A stretch of DNA of 22,414 bases from Spongospora subterranea (Eukaryota; Endomyxa; Phytomyxea; Plasmodiophorida; Plasmodiophoridae). The notes below the pieces were generated by a model. That model had not been told where the DNA came from, searched no databases, and saw only the letters and a program-made list of their open reading frames with translations. The first letter of the stretch is position 1. Each line of letters starts with the position of its first letter. The position numbers and the translations under genes are program-made. Where the stretch lies: assembly GCA_900404475.1 (NCBI GenBank), contig OUQQ01000433.1, positions 1 through 22,414 on the forward strand, written 5' to 3'. Positions 1 to 8,846 of this stretch are shown in pieces.

Positions 1-204
1 CTGGTAGTACACAGAATTACCCAACCCATAAGAACCCGCGAACATTTGTATACCATACCATACCAAAGTATATCACTTATGGGATCCGATACAAAAGAAG
101 GTTTATGTCAGTAGATTCGAGGATTCGTTTACATTTTGAAATCAACCAACGCAAAGGAAACATGAGCCGTTTCGGGACACCATATTTATCGGCCAAATCA
201 ATAC

Positions 205-1760
205 GCTGAGACGACGCAATCGAGAGCTCCGAAGATGAAAACTTTGACGATGCAAATAATCAGATGGAGGTTGACGATGAAGAAATCCCAGGTCGCGGAA
301 ATGCAACCGACCAAGAAGAGGTTCAAGATACAGATGCTCAGGTACCAATTCCCCTGCCCCACGCAGGTCGGCGAGATCAAGACACTCACCGTCTGAATTC
401 TGGAATTTCAAACGCAGTACATAAACCCACTACCGTCTTGACACAAAGGTCTCTTCCTACGCCTGATATATCAATATATGATGCACCGACATCAAGATAC
501 CGTCATCAGTTCAAGAACCTGTCTCACTACTTTTGCAGGATATTGGCGCGTGATGCCATCTTGGCCGAATACCAGAATATGGTTGACTTCAAGGCATTCG
601 AACTCGTATCCCGCTCCTCTAACATCAAGCCATTTAAGTGTAAATGGATATTCACAGTAAAGCCGAGAAAGGATAATACCGGATAGGTGGAAAAGTTCAA
701 GGCTCGACTCGTGGCAAAAGGATTCTCGCAGCGTTTGGGGTAGATTATAACGAGACTTTTGCACCGGTGGCGCATCAACAATCCTCAAGATACTCTGTTA
801 ACGCTCGGGTCCTTACATAAATCAATACTTCGTTAACTGGACGTTGTTGGAGCATAACTTAACGGCGATATCGATGAGGAGTTGTACATGACTACAGTAG
901 ATGGTTTCAATACTGACCATTCACCCCAAATTACGTCTGGTGGAATAAGAAGATAATTAATATCTGGTGACGTCGTTAGTTTTTCAAACGATGCATTTCA
1001 GAGGCATGCATGTACTGTACGTGCTACGGGAAGGAAATAATACTATTGTCATCGGATTATACGTCGACGATAGGATAATGGTCCACAATAACGATAGACT
1101 ATCCGAGAATATCGTATCAAGACTGGGTTCAGAAATCTAGATCACTGATCTCGGCGAACCAACACGTATTTTAGGTACAGTATGCATGATCATGATAAAC
1201 GGCACCATCTCCATAAATCAGGCCACCTATATTCGCGAATCGATGGTCCAGTTCAACATGGTCATCATGTAAACCCACCAGCGATCCGCATCAACCAAGC
1301 CATTACTTAAACAAAAACATGGCCTCAAAGGATGATGATGAAAGAGACAAAATGAGGTCGATACCATATGGAAGATTGGTTGGCGCACTGAACTATATCT
1401 CAACCGATACTCGTCCTGATATATCAACTGCTGAGGGCGCCCTCTGTCAATATATCTCTGACCCCGTTCCTCAGCTGCGAAAAAGGTCCTTCAATATTTA
1501 TCGTGTACACAGGTTTTCAGCATTGTATATCATCGGGGGGATAACGACAAGATAAAATCCTGTTCTGATAGCGACTGGGGCCAGAATATTGACAAACGAC
1601 GATCAACTACTGGATATATAGTGAAGCTAGCAGGATCACCAGTGAGCTGGAAGAGCAAACGCCAATCAACAGTGGCCACATCGTCCGTTCATGCTGAGTA
1701 CATGGCAGTCCCCCTCGAGGCAACATCTTTTATACCCATTGCTTGGCGGCACTATTGGTA
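205..1760 (+). pseudogene. Decayed Ty1/copia pol (acidic linker, reverse transcriptase, RNase H)
   Basis: Remnant of a Ty1/copia polyprotein broken by stops and frameshifts. Seen in order: an Asp/Glu-rich linker (about 225-340); the start of RT with KCKWIFTVK (about 637-663); a TAG stop at 684-686; FKARLVAKGFSQR (696-734) followed by a frameshift into VDYNETFAPVA; LDVVGA-stop-LNGDIDEELYM from 837, with TAA at 855-857 where the family has an aromatic residue; the catalytic YVDD box intact at 1060-1071; another stop at 1138-1140; then PYGRLVGALNYISTDTRPDI (about 1363-1425) and an RNase H segment (1559-1720) with SDSDWGQ, RRSTTGY and HAEYMA. Family knowledge: these are the standard copia landmarks in the standard order. 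The sequence stops resembling copia near 1760, where an opposed copy begins. No LTRs, gag or integrase were recognised. Non-functional. Confidence 0.9.
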
Positions 1761-1762
1761 TT

Positions 1763-2208
1763 TAGCAGTAGTTGTGGGTTTGGTTGAAGAATCCGCCACC
1801 ATCTCTCATGTAGGACAATATTCCAGGGTTGTCGCTCCTGTCTGTAGTTGATCCCTGGAGAAGCGGAACTTTATATCAATGTGTTTTGTCCGATAATCGC
1901 TCCTGACATTATTGCATATTGTCAAACAGCCTTGATTGTCGCCGTATATCTTGGCTGGTCTGGAATCAGGGTATCCTAATTCGACCAGTAATGTCCTTAA
2001 CCATTACTTCTCTGATTGTCTCATAGATCGCCATGTTCGTGGAATCATCACCATTAGGCACACATGTACTCAACATGAACGGACGATGTGACCACAGTTG
2101 ATTGGCGTTTGCTCTTTCAGCTCACTGGTGATCCTGCTAGCTTCACTATATATCCAGTAGTTGATCGTCGTGTGTCAATATTCTGGCCCCAGTCGCTATC
2201 AGAATAGG
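1763..2208 (-). pseudogene. Opposed Ty1/copia 3' pol fragment (RNase H and C-terminus)
   Basis: Second copia fragment on the opposite strand, meeting the plus-strand copy tail to tail. Reading down from 2208 it begins with the RNase H segment (SDSDWGQNIDTRRSTTGY; its 146 bp match 1559-1704 in inverted orientation with a handful of substitutions). It continues past that copy's end into the usual copia C-terminal motifs: IYGDNQGCLTICNN, RTKHIDIKF and, near 1780-1830, YCPT-stop-EMVADSSTKP. Several frameshifts and a stop make it non-functional. An open stretch extends upstream to 2314 but resembles copia only weakly. The differences between the two RNase H copies argue for old, independent insertions rather than an amplification artefact. 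Confidence 0.85.
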
Positions 2209-2314
2209 ATAATACAAAACGACTCGGACCCAGTCCTTGCTGGATCAATACATCTCGAAGACGACAGAATGTCTCCGGCATCATCTCGCGAAATTGACGT
2301 CGGTTTCCTGTCAA

Positions 2315-2745
2315 ACGCTCTTTGAACTCACTGTTCTCCTGTAAAGGCCGATCTTCGGCATGGTGATTAAAGCAGATACGTTGTCACATACTAAGCTGCA
2401 ATAAAAAACACGAACATTGGTACGATTCCATGTTGAACACCTACATGATGTTTATGCTCCCACGGAATTTGATACGTTCTAGTAATTGGCATTCCAAAAT
2501 GGACGGTCAGACCTCCATTTCCAAAATGCCAATATCGAGTTAATTGGCATTTACAGGGTCTTACATGACGCGATTACTCATCTCTTAACCCCATTACCGG
2601 TCCCCTAATTGTCATTGGCCTGACCACCCTCATTACCGGAGTCCCACCAATTAATGAGATGACTGGGACAAAATCTTCTTTCAATTCACATAATTATACA
2701 CTTCCCTATTAATTATATATTGCACATAGAGGCCTAACGATCGCG
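2315..2745. other. Non-coding AT-rich spacer with short repeated motifs
   Basis: No gene recognised. The motif AATTGGCATT recurs at about 2483 and 2542, and an inverted partner (AAATGCCAAT) lies between them, so a small hairpin is possible around 2483-2535. Two direct copies of CATTACCGG occur near 2592 and 2632. This may be the edge of a degraded repeat or MITE, but no terminal inverted repeats or target-site duplication can be made out. Confidence 0.4.
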
Positions 2746-3260
2746 ATGACAAAGTCATTGAACACAGCCAAGTTTAACTGGTGTCGTAATGAAATGGGCA
2801 TAACCCACACGGGAACATTCAAACATTACAAAAACCCACAAACAAATGCAATATACACACTATGCATCATACAAGCCAGAGCTGACAAAAAGCAGCTGGA
2901 TTACAGGAGAAAACATCCGTATCTTGAGAGCTTGTCAAACTGACAAAATATTCAGTCCACAAATGGTCAATTTCAAACACAACCTCTTGAAAGCGGACTA
3001 TCTTAAAGCTATGATTCGCTCAAATCATCATTTCAGAGATAGGAATTGGATGGTTGGCACAAAAACCAAAAAATATGACATCTGGTATTGCGTGGACACA
3101 ACAAACCGTCATGTCGCAAGTGTACAGCCCTCTGTGCTCTCCGTCCTTTGACAACAACTTTATGTCCCTTGTTAATAAAAATCATTCTTATAAGCTCTTA
3201 AGAACTCTTGTTTACCTTTGTGTACTCATCTTCACCAATACCACTGGCTGTACTTTCTAA
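2746..3260 (+). pseudogene. Unidentified overlapping ORFs, probably a degraded mobile element
   Basis: Three overlapping plus-strand ORFs in different frames (2746-2943, 2846-3151, 3054-3260; 65, 101 and 68 aa) succeed each other as if one protein had been frameshifted twice. The middle one contains a basic, hydrophilic stretch with FKHNLLKADYLKAMIRSNHH. I do not recognise the family; this spacing of Leu, Tyr and Ile is faintly like the fingers region of some reverse transcriptases, too weak to call. It sits between copia fragments, so a transposon origin is likely by context only. Chance ORFs are the main alternative. Confidence 0.3.
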
Positions 3261-3594
3261 AGTCAATACAGCAAGTTACTGGACGCCATCAATAAATGCT
3301 CCAGAGAAATCATAGAGGGCAGAAAAGCAGATCGCTAAAAGATGCTATACCTGAGCATGGCTTCACAACGTGACCGCAACAGAGATTGCATAATCTTAAA
3401 GTTTCAAAGAATGCGAATTCAAACCAGAATCACGCATCTCGGAAACTGAAAATTATTCAAATTAAAAGACACCCCAAACTTACGCAAAAATCCAACGGGG
3501 ATATTTCAATCGCTCCAACAACGGCAAATTCCTCATCGGGTGAAACAGGTTTGCTTTCTAAAGCTACGATTGAGACGAGACCCTCGTTAAGTTG
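3261..3594. other. Spacer without a recognisable gene
   Basis: Contains a 69-codon ORF (3386-3595) rich in Asn, Ser and Lys with no family resemblance. I see no RNA gene or regulatory motif here. It is bordered by copia debris and is probably transposon or host junk DNA. Confidence 0.35.
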
Positions 3595-3816
3595 AAAACG
3601 GACTTACAACGGGACGTCCTTACTATTCTACTCATCATGGGAGACAACGAACAGATTCTAGGAAGAACATTCCGCATGAAAGACCTAGGCGAACTCGACG
3701 AATTTCTAGGCACAAAGGCCAGACGAACGGAGCAAGGCATCGTCCTGACTCAAGAAGTCTGCATCAGACGAATAACAGAACATTTCGGTCAAGCAAACTG
3801 CAAACCGACACTCTGA
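3595..3816 (+). pseudogene. Ty1/copia reverse transcriptase fragment
   Basis: A 74-codon open stretch matches the part of copia RT after the catalytic box: RMKDLGELDEFLGTK, then EQGIVLTQEV, RRITEHFG and NCKP at the end. These correspond to the family pattern MKDLGE..FLG, G(I).L.Q, L..FGM..C..T. The YxDD box that should lie upstream is absent and nothing recognisable follows, so it is a fragment. It directly abuts the Tc1/mariner-like fragment at about 3886, suggesting nested or successive insertions. Confidence 0.8.
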
Positions 3817-3885
3817 CTTCGCAACAAGCGGAATTGATTGATGAAAGTGCACAGCTGTGTCAAACGTTGATAAATATAGCTAACT

Positions 3886-4362
3886 GTGAACCTGCCTTTT
3901 CAAAGGGGAGCTCGAGTTTCTATATTGGCAGCCTTTGACACAACAGGATTCTTTTCCTGGGAGACAACTGCAGATACTTTCACTCGGCAGAAGTTTCACG
4001 ATGCATTTTTACGATCAATCTGCCCGTTTCTCCAACCGTGGCCAATGCCAAGAAGCATCGTAATTCTGGACAACGCCAAAATTCATTTATACAAAGAATT
4101 AGAGGATGTGATTCATACAATCGGGGCAAGGATTATATATCTTCCTCCGTATTCACCTCAGTTGAATCCAATCGAAAAAGGATTCGGGTTGCTGAAGGCG
4201 TGGCTCACGAAAAACGCTGATTTGGTGTTTCGTGAGTGCCCTGACAAGGTTTTACAGGCTGCGATGCCACTTTGCACCAACTTCCAGCATTCTGGACATA
4301 ATTTTTATGCTTCGTGTGGGTACGGAGACAGAGATTTAATACAGGACAAATTCTTTGTTTAG
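3886..4362 (+). pseudogene. Tc1/mariner-type transposase, 5'-truncated (copy 1)
   Basis: 158-codon ORF covering the C-terminal part of an IS630/Tc1/mariner DDE transposase. Visible motifs: RGARVSILAAFDTTG, PRSIVILDNAKIH with the second catalytic Asp encoded at 4069-4071, and LPPYSPQLNPIEKGF with the third catalytic residue Glu at 4174-4176. There are 34 residues between them, i.e. the DD34E spacing of Tc1-like enzymes. The N-terminal HTH DNA-binding part and the first catalytic Asp are missing and no terminal inverted repeats were seen, so this is a fragment. Its last 357 bp before 4349 are repeated exactly after the N at 4440. Confidence 0.85.
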
Positions 4363-4439
4363 TCATCGTCGGATAGAGGATGATCGATATCCTCCATATC
4401 GGTGCCAACTCTTTGCACAAATGGGGCATTATCGACATT

Positions 4440-4440
4440 N
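4440..4440. other. Single N: likely contig junction
   Basis: One undetermined base. The sequence directly after it (4441-4797) is identical to 3993-4349, so the two sides are probably contig ends that both lie in the transposase. The tract between the end of copy 1 and the N (4350-4439) contains nothing recognisable. Confidence 0.85.
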
Positions 4441-4828
4441 GTTTCACGATGCATTTTTACGATCAATCTGCCCGTTTCTCCAACCGTGGCCAATGCCAAG
4501 AAGCATCGTAATTCTGGACAACGCCAAAATTCATTTATACAAAGAATTAGAGGATGTGATTCATACAATCGGGGCAAGGATTATATATCTTCCTCCGTAT
4601 TCACCTCAGTTGAATCCAATCGAAAAAGGATTCGGGTTGCTGAAGGCGTGGCTCACGAAAAACGCTGATTTGGTGTTTCGTGAGTGCCCTGACAAGGTTT
4701 TACAGGCTGCGATGCCACTTTGCACCAACTTCCAGCATTCTGGACATAATTTTTATGCTTCGTGTGGGTACGGAGACAGAGATTTAATACAGGACAACCT
4801 TGTGAGTTGTGCCATAACATTTCAATGA
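4441..4828 (+). pseudogene. Tc1/mariner-type transposase fragment (copy 2)
   Basis: Exact 357-bp repeat of 3993-4349, starting at the first base after the N and including the second catalytic Asp and the NPIE Glu. After 4797 it diverges from copy 1 and the frame closes at 4828. An ORF reading through the N from 4355 is artificial. It is either a separate copy of the same young element or the same copy assembled twice. Confidence 0.75.
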
Positions 4829-5093
4829 AATTACGATCAAGAGACAACGACACAACCTCTAAAAATTCAAGACTCAGTAGGCAAAGACTATACCTGTGTT
4901 TCAAGGCTGAATTAATGAATATTGATAACGCTGAGTACCAGTTCTGTTATCGAAAACGGGCTAGATAGAGTTGCTGGTACGGTGCTCCAGCCGAGCCAGA
5001 GATTGCTGCCAAAATAGATCTCAAGGCTGATGCTGCGCACGTGACAATTTTGATGTTAAATAAATATAAATGGTTTACTCTTGTGCAGCGGCA
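4829..5093. other. Intergenic spacer
   Basis: No gene recognised between the transposase fragment and the stop codon of the minus-strand transporter. It probably holds the transporter's 3' UTR; no convincing minus-strand AATAAA was found. Confidence 0.4.
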
Positions 5094-6660
5094 TCAAACA
5101 AATGACGAATTGTCGACTATCAGGTACTTGACTTTGCCTCTATGCCTGCCTAAAATGCTAAATAATGCTCTGTCAATCTGGGATACATTCTGCTAACGAA
5201 ATGGGTCAGAATATGAGCAATATCGCGATTAAGATGAGTTTTCCTATTCCATCGTACCTTGACGTACACGTTGAGGGCAATACCAGAAAACACTGCAATA
5301 GTGCCAATATAATGTGCCGGTACAATAGGTTTGGGGAACAGGATAAAGCTGAGGATAATTGTGAACATCTTCCTCAATGATGTGACAGTCACTGCCTCAA
5401 TAACACCAAACTACAGAATTCACAAATATCAGATTATGATCGAGCCGAACAGAATCCCATCTGACTTTCTCGATTAACGCTAGAACAGAGAGTTCGCCAA
5501 CTAATCCAGACAAGCTAAACGCCTGTTTTGGAGTTAAACACCGAAAGATAGGAAATGAACTTGTTTACTGAAAGATAGAGCAGAACAGATAGATTTTGTG
5601 AACAGAAATACAGGCCATGATATAATTCACCCGATAATATGCAAACTATCAATATGAATAGCGTTCCCAATCCTTTAGTGTAATACATCTAAATCAGTTT
5701 GATGATGAGGAGATAGTGCAACAGTATACGATATTGATTGGCCTTACTAGTTCAAGCTTTGAGGATAAATAAGTTCGGAGAATGAGTTCTTGAGCATTGC
5801 CTATAAAGGCGTCAGATATAACTGCTCCCGATATCAATATCAGTCCTGATTTTAATGAGGGCGTTATTGATTGACTGGCATCAATGATAAGTTTAACCAA
5901 CCTGTTCTATCGAGGGCGGTCGGTGATAATGAATTCCCCAGAGAGAATATGATCATCCCTATTGTAAGGATCACAACCGATACATATTCCAGAACTGGGA
6001 ATCGCTTGTTAAGCCATAATCTGCCAACCCCCATTACTGGGAGTAGTTTACCGTTCTTCAAGAGAACCTTTGAGAAGGAAATAGCAAATGAGATGATAAT
6101 AGCGATTGTATATATATATATATATATAGCACCTGTATAGGATATGTTGAGTTATGACGATGAGACAATAGAGAGAGATATGGATTAACCTGTGTAGGAT
6201 ATGTGAGATATATACAGCTAAGATTACTCAATATGAATGAGCTGATCATAGGGAGGGTGAGATATGGGGCAGAGGACACGAACGGCGGGATCGGGACCTG
6301 GTTGACAGCACTGCCAACAGCAAATAGGCGCGGATCGGGGCGCTGGATTCCCTTTTGGCGCAAAGGCGGTGCAGGTGAAGGAGAAGGGCGCCGCTGGCGA
6401 ACTGGAATAGTGTGAGGAATGTGGTGAAGGAGTAGCCAGGTATCCCGTTAAGGATGAACTCCTATAAGAAAGGTGCAGATGGTGAGAGAGAGAGAGCAGA
6501 ATTAGGGCAGCGGTGAGGATGCCCAATAAGGAACATGTCCAGTAATTACCAGGAGGAGGGAATATACCGAATAGGAGGCAAACACCACTACCGAGCTGGC
6601 TATAAACAGTCGAGCGCCATTGGAGCGGTGTTGCTCGTAACCCTGCCGCTGCTGGCCCAT
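5094..6660 (-). CDS. SLC35B3-like nucleotide-sulfate/sugar transporter, nine exons
   Basis: Complete spliced gene, 338 aa. Exons in order: 6550-6660, 6298-6461, 6190-6241, 6067-5902, 5845-5748, 5688-5569, 5522-5466, 5410-5258, 5189-5094. All introns are GT-AG (46-122 nt) and all junction phases agree. Start is the ATG at 6658-6660, stop at 5094-5096. The family (UAA/SLC35B; B2/B3 members import PAPS into the Golgi) is recognised from TYPTQVLLKNGKLLPVM (exons 3-4), a hydrophobic stretch ending FSLGNS, SDAFIGNAQE (exon 5) and VTVTSLRKMFTIILSF followed by FPKP and a C-terminal LNVYVKN (exons 8-9). Roughly ten hydrophobic segments fit the usual ten-TM fold and Golgi/ER membrane location. The PTQV form of the central motif resembles SLC35B3 more than B2, but the substrate cannot be read from sequence. 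The third intron is unusually long and repetitive. Confidence 0.93.
6068..6189 (-). other. Intron 3 of the SLC35B gene with internal AG|GT and (TA)n
   Basis: 122 nt, by far the longest intron in this gene. It contains a TA dinucleotide run (about 6109-6128). It also holds a near-exact 17-bp copy (6131-6147) of the sequence spanning the end of exon 3 and its donor (6188-6204), with one mismatch. The copy supplies an internal CAG|GT, so the intron can be split into two canonical introns of 57 nt (6133-6189) and 65 nt (6068-6132) with no exon between them. Confidence 0.7.
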
Positions 6661-6717
6661 ACCAGATTGGTGAGTGTTGTTCCCCTGGTCAGACCTGTAG
6701 ATGGTCTATTGCCAGTT

Positions 6718-6999
6718 GGCGGTATAGTTATGATGGAGAGTGGTGATAATTACATTACATTACAGTATTATAGGGTGGGGCTGTGAATAACGAAGAGGGG
6801 ATCAGTTGAGAGGCGGTATAGTTATGATGGAGAGTGGTGATAATTACATTACATTACAGTATTATAGGGTGGGGCTGTGAATAACGAAGAGGGGATCAGT
6901 TGAGAGGCGGTATAGTTATGATGGAGAGTGGTGATAATTACATTACATTACAGTATTATAGTGTGGGGCTGTGAATAACGAAGAGGGGATCAGTTGACA
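6718..6999. repeat. Tandem repeat, three copies of 94 bp
   Basis: Three head-to-tail copies beginning at 6718, 6812 and 6906. They are identical except for one base in copy 3 (AGTGTGGGG instead of AGGGTGGGG near 6961). Each unit contains ATTACATTACATTACAG and ends GGGGATCAGTTGA. The period is not a multiple of three and the unit has stops, so it is non-coding. It lies between the transporter start (6660) and the 3' end of the next minus-strand gene (7147). Confidence 0.95.
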
Positions 7000-7089
7000 G
7001 GTGTATAACCATTATGGGGAATATCACGCCAATTGTGTTGAGGGCAACAGTTGACAGGTGCATAACCATATCACACCAATTGTGTTCCG
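6992..7089. repeat. Degenerate two-copy repeat next to the 94-bp array
   Basis: CAGTTGACAGGTGTATAACC and CAGTTGACAGGTGCATAACC (from about 6991 and 7049), each followed by a TATCAC-CCAATTGTGTT block, form a shorter imperfect duplication that starts with the last bases of the 94-bp unit. It looks like an older, decaying extension of the array. Confidence 0.6.
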
Positions 7090-7146
7090 GGTTTATCACT
7101 CTTCCGTTGATTAACGAGCGATATTCAGTAGGGGAGATTACCTGAA

Positions 7147-7639
7147 TCAATCCGTGACCAAGAAAGAACAATAGATAGGTTCTTCCTCATCGAATATCGT
7201 CGAGAAATACAATTCGGTTACACCGTCATGATTTAATGCCGAATCAGCAATGATGTTTGCTGGGAAGGATTTCCACAACAACAATACACCAACAATACAA
7301 AGGATATCCTTTTTTATGGAGAATGACGTCAAACCTTACCAGGGTCGTAAAACACACGAGCGGTTTGTTTCGCGACAGCTGGAAGTACCAGTATCAGATC
7401 ATTTTCTCTTGTACGCGGCGTATGGGAAAGGATAAACAGATTAAGAATTCTTTCATAATCTGTCGTATAAAAGTTGATAGGTCCCCTAGAGTGCATGGTT
7501 GGTCTTCATCAAAATGCGTTTATGGAACTGTATGGCTCCATTTGTCATCTAAGTCACGTATCGTCGTCACTTCTGACAATTTAGACTCAGTCGTCTTCAG
7601 TTTTTGTTTTAGAGTTGTAGACTTGTGAAAGAGTTCCAT
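7147..7639 (-). CDS. Small unrecognised spliced gene (about 106 aa)
   Basis: Proposed exons 7578-7639, 7340-7485 and 7147-7259, with introns of 92 and 80 nt. The second intron is well supported (CCTG|gtaagg to ttcccag|CA, frame kept); the first is uncertain because other donors and acceptors could be used. The ATG at 7637-7639 opens a Lys/Thr-rich N-terminus. Exon 2 encodes YERILNLFILSHTPRTREND and VAKQTARVFYDP; exon 3 encodes SALNHDGVTELYFSTIFDEE and ends CSFLVTD. No signal peptide or membrane segment is visible. The composition looks like real soluble protein and the exon sizes fit the neighbours, but I do not recognise a family. Upstream exons may be missing. Confidence 0.5.
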
Positions 7640-7928
7640 ACGAAACCGGTTAATGGTTGTTGATGAGGCCTTCCGATCGTGCTAAACGCAGAGACATTTG
7701 TTGAGAGTCAAGTACACAAGTAGCGGATCAATAGCGACTAATTCGACCGACAGAGGGTCGGTGCTAATCGTGCCCAGCATCCATTAATTGGATATCCATT
7801 CCTTCATCCCAGATATTCGGCTCAACAACCTCCTAATTACCAATCCTGTACAGCTCAAAGACAATCCCATTTGGACCTCGAACAATTACGAATCAGTTGT
7901 ATTATTGAACTATGATTACAATGATAAT
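7640..7928. other. Intergenic spacer, no features seen
   Basis: Between two minus-strand genes. It must hold the 3' UTR of the EF-hand gene and the promoter of the small unrecognised gene. No clear motif found. Confidence 0.4.
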
Positions 7929-8387
7929 TTAACCGATTGACTTGATTAGATCTAACAGCTTTGAGTACTCAATAGTTTTGGCCTGAGTGCTCTGGTTCTG
8001 GTCGCCGCCTGTGCGTCTGGCGTCATCAATAACTGTGGCGATCTCGTCGCGGCTCAGTTTATCTCCTAGAGTAGTCAATGCATGTGTGAACTCCTCAATG
8101 TTAATATGGCCTGGCTTGTCCTTGCACTCGAACACTTTGAACGCGTCGGAAATTTCTTCAATAGTCTTTTGAATCTTGGTTGATTGCGCTAGAAATTCTT
8201 GGAAGATAGGGAAGGTTATCTTGCCTTTGTGCTTGTTGTTTGCCTCTGCCGTCAGTGTCTTAATCTGGTCGGCAGTGAGACGCTTGCCCACACTTCGTAG
8301 CGCGATGCCAAGGTCATCCGCCTTTAAGTATCCTGCTGTAGCGAACATATTATAAACTTCCTGAGCTGTTTCCCCTTCGGAAGCCAT
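7929..8387 (-). CDS. Calmodulin-like EF-hand protein with degenerate loops
   Basis: Intact single-exon ORF, 152 aa, the size of calmodulin or a myosin essential light chain. Start is the ATG at 8385-8387. The four-helix-pair layout can be followed: SVGKRLTADQI, FPIFQEFLA, DAFKVFECKDKPG, TTLGDKLSRDEI. These align with calmodulin landmarks such as MRSLG, FPEFL, AFRVFDKDG and NLGEKLT. However, none of the four loops keeps the DxDxDG calcium ligands: loop 1 is shortened (FATAGYLKADD), loop 2 reads NNKHKGKITF, loop 3 has Cys at its first ligand position, and loop 4 carries an insertion with Gln/Asn. The fold is therefore likely kept while calcium binding is doubtful, as in many myosin light chains. 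It may be a motor light chain or another structural EF-hand protein; the sequence does not decide. Confidence 0.88.
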   Translation of the reverse strand: MASEGETAQEVYNMFATAGYLKADDLGIALRSVGKRLTADQIKTLTAEANNKHKGKITFPIFQEFLAQSTKIQKTIEEISDAFKVFECKDKPGHINIEEFTHALTTLGDKLSRDEIATVIDDARRTGGDQNQSTQAKTIEYSKLLDLIKSIG

Positions 8388-8846
8388 AATTACTGATCTG
8401 AATTACGACGTCTGTGCAAGTAGGCAATATGAGCAATCCCCAATTTGAGAGAGGTGTACATGACTGTTAACAGTTACTGTCGAAGGCCGCACCCACACCA
8501 CTAAGGGGTTGCACCCACGGACTTACTGTTACCATTGATGAGCCGTCCGCGCGCGGGAAATAATCACAATTGTGTCTCTGCTGCGTTTTTTGGCGCCAAA
8601 AGTAGCTGTCTGGGCTGCCGCGGTGGCCAGCGAACGTTCGACGTTTCCTGAGAGACAGTGCGACGTATGACCGTATAATTGACGATCAGAGGAATCTCCA
8701 TAACGAAGAGATCTTTCCGATAAGCTTCAAAAATTGGGTTGATGAGGATAATTCTGATCCGCTTGTAAATTCAAACTAAAAAAATTAAAATTGATATGAC
8801 GAAATCTCTGATTTTGAAATTCTGATATACCTTTAATCCTTTTCAG
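8388..8846. other. Spacer between EF-hand gene and gypsy remnant
   Basis: No coding region recognised. The left half is moderately GC-rich with the E2F-like sites; the right half (8740-8846) is AT-rich. The pyrimidine stretch ending TTTTCAG at 8840-8846 would serve as a splice acceptor, but what follows is retrotransposon gag-like sequence. Confidence 0.4.
8551..8601. promoter_or_regulatory. Two E2F-consensus-like sites in a promoter-like spacer
   Basis: GCGCGGGAAA at 8551-8560 (reverse complement TTTCCCGCGC) and the perfect palindrome TTTTGGCGCCAAAA at 8588-8601 both match the classical E2F/DP consensus (TTTSSCGC). They lie 27 bp apart, about 165-215 bp upstream of the EF-hand start codon. 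No other gene was recognised on the right before the gypsy fragment begins at 8847, so the EF-hand gene is the only visible candidate target. Chance occurrence is possible. Confidence 0.45.

Noticed and set aside
4355..4828. ORF running through the N at 4440 as a 157-aa protein
   Set aside because: It joins two contig ends across an undetermined base; the first 28 residues have no relation to the transposase, so the fusion is artificial.
5871..6140. Plus-strand ORF of 89 codons
   Set aside because: Antisense to exon 4 and intron 3 of the transporter, which has clear family motifs.
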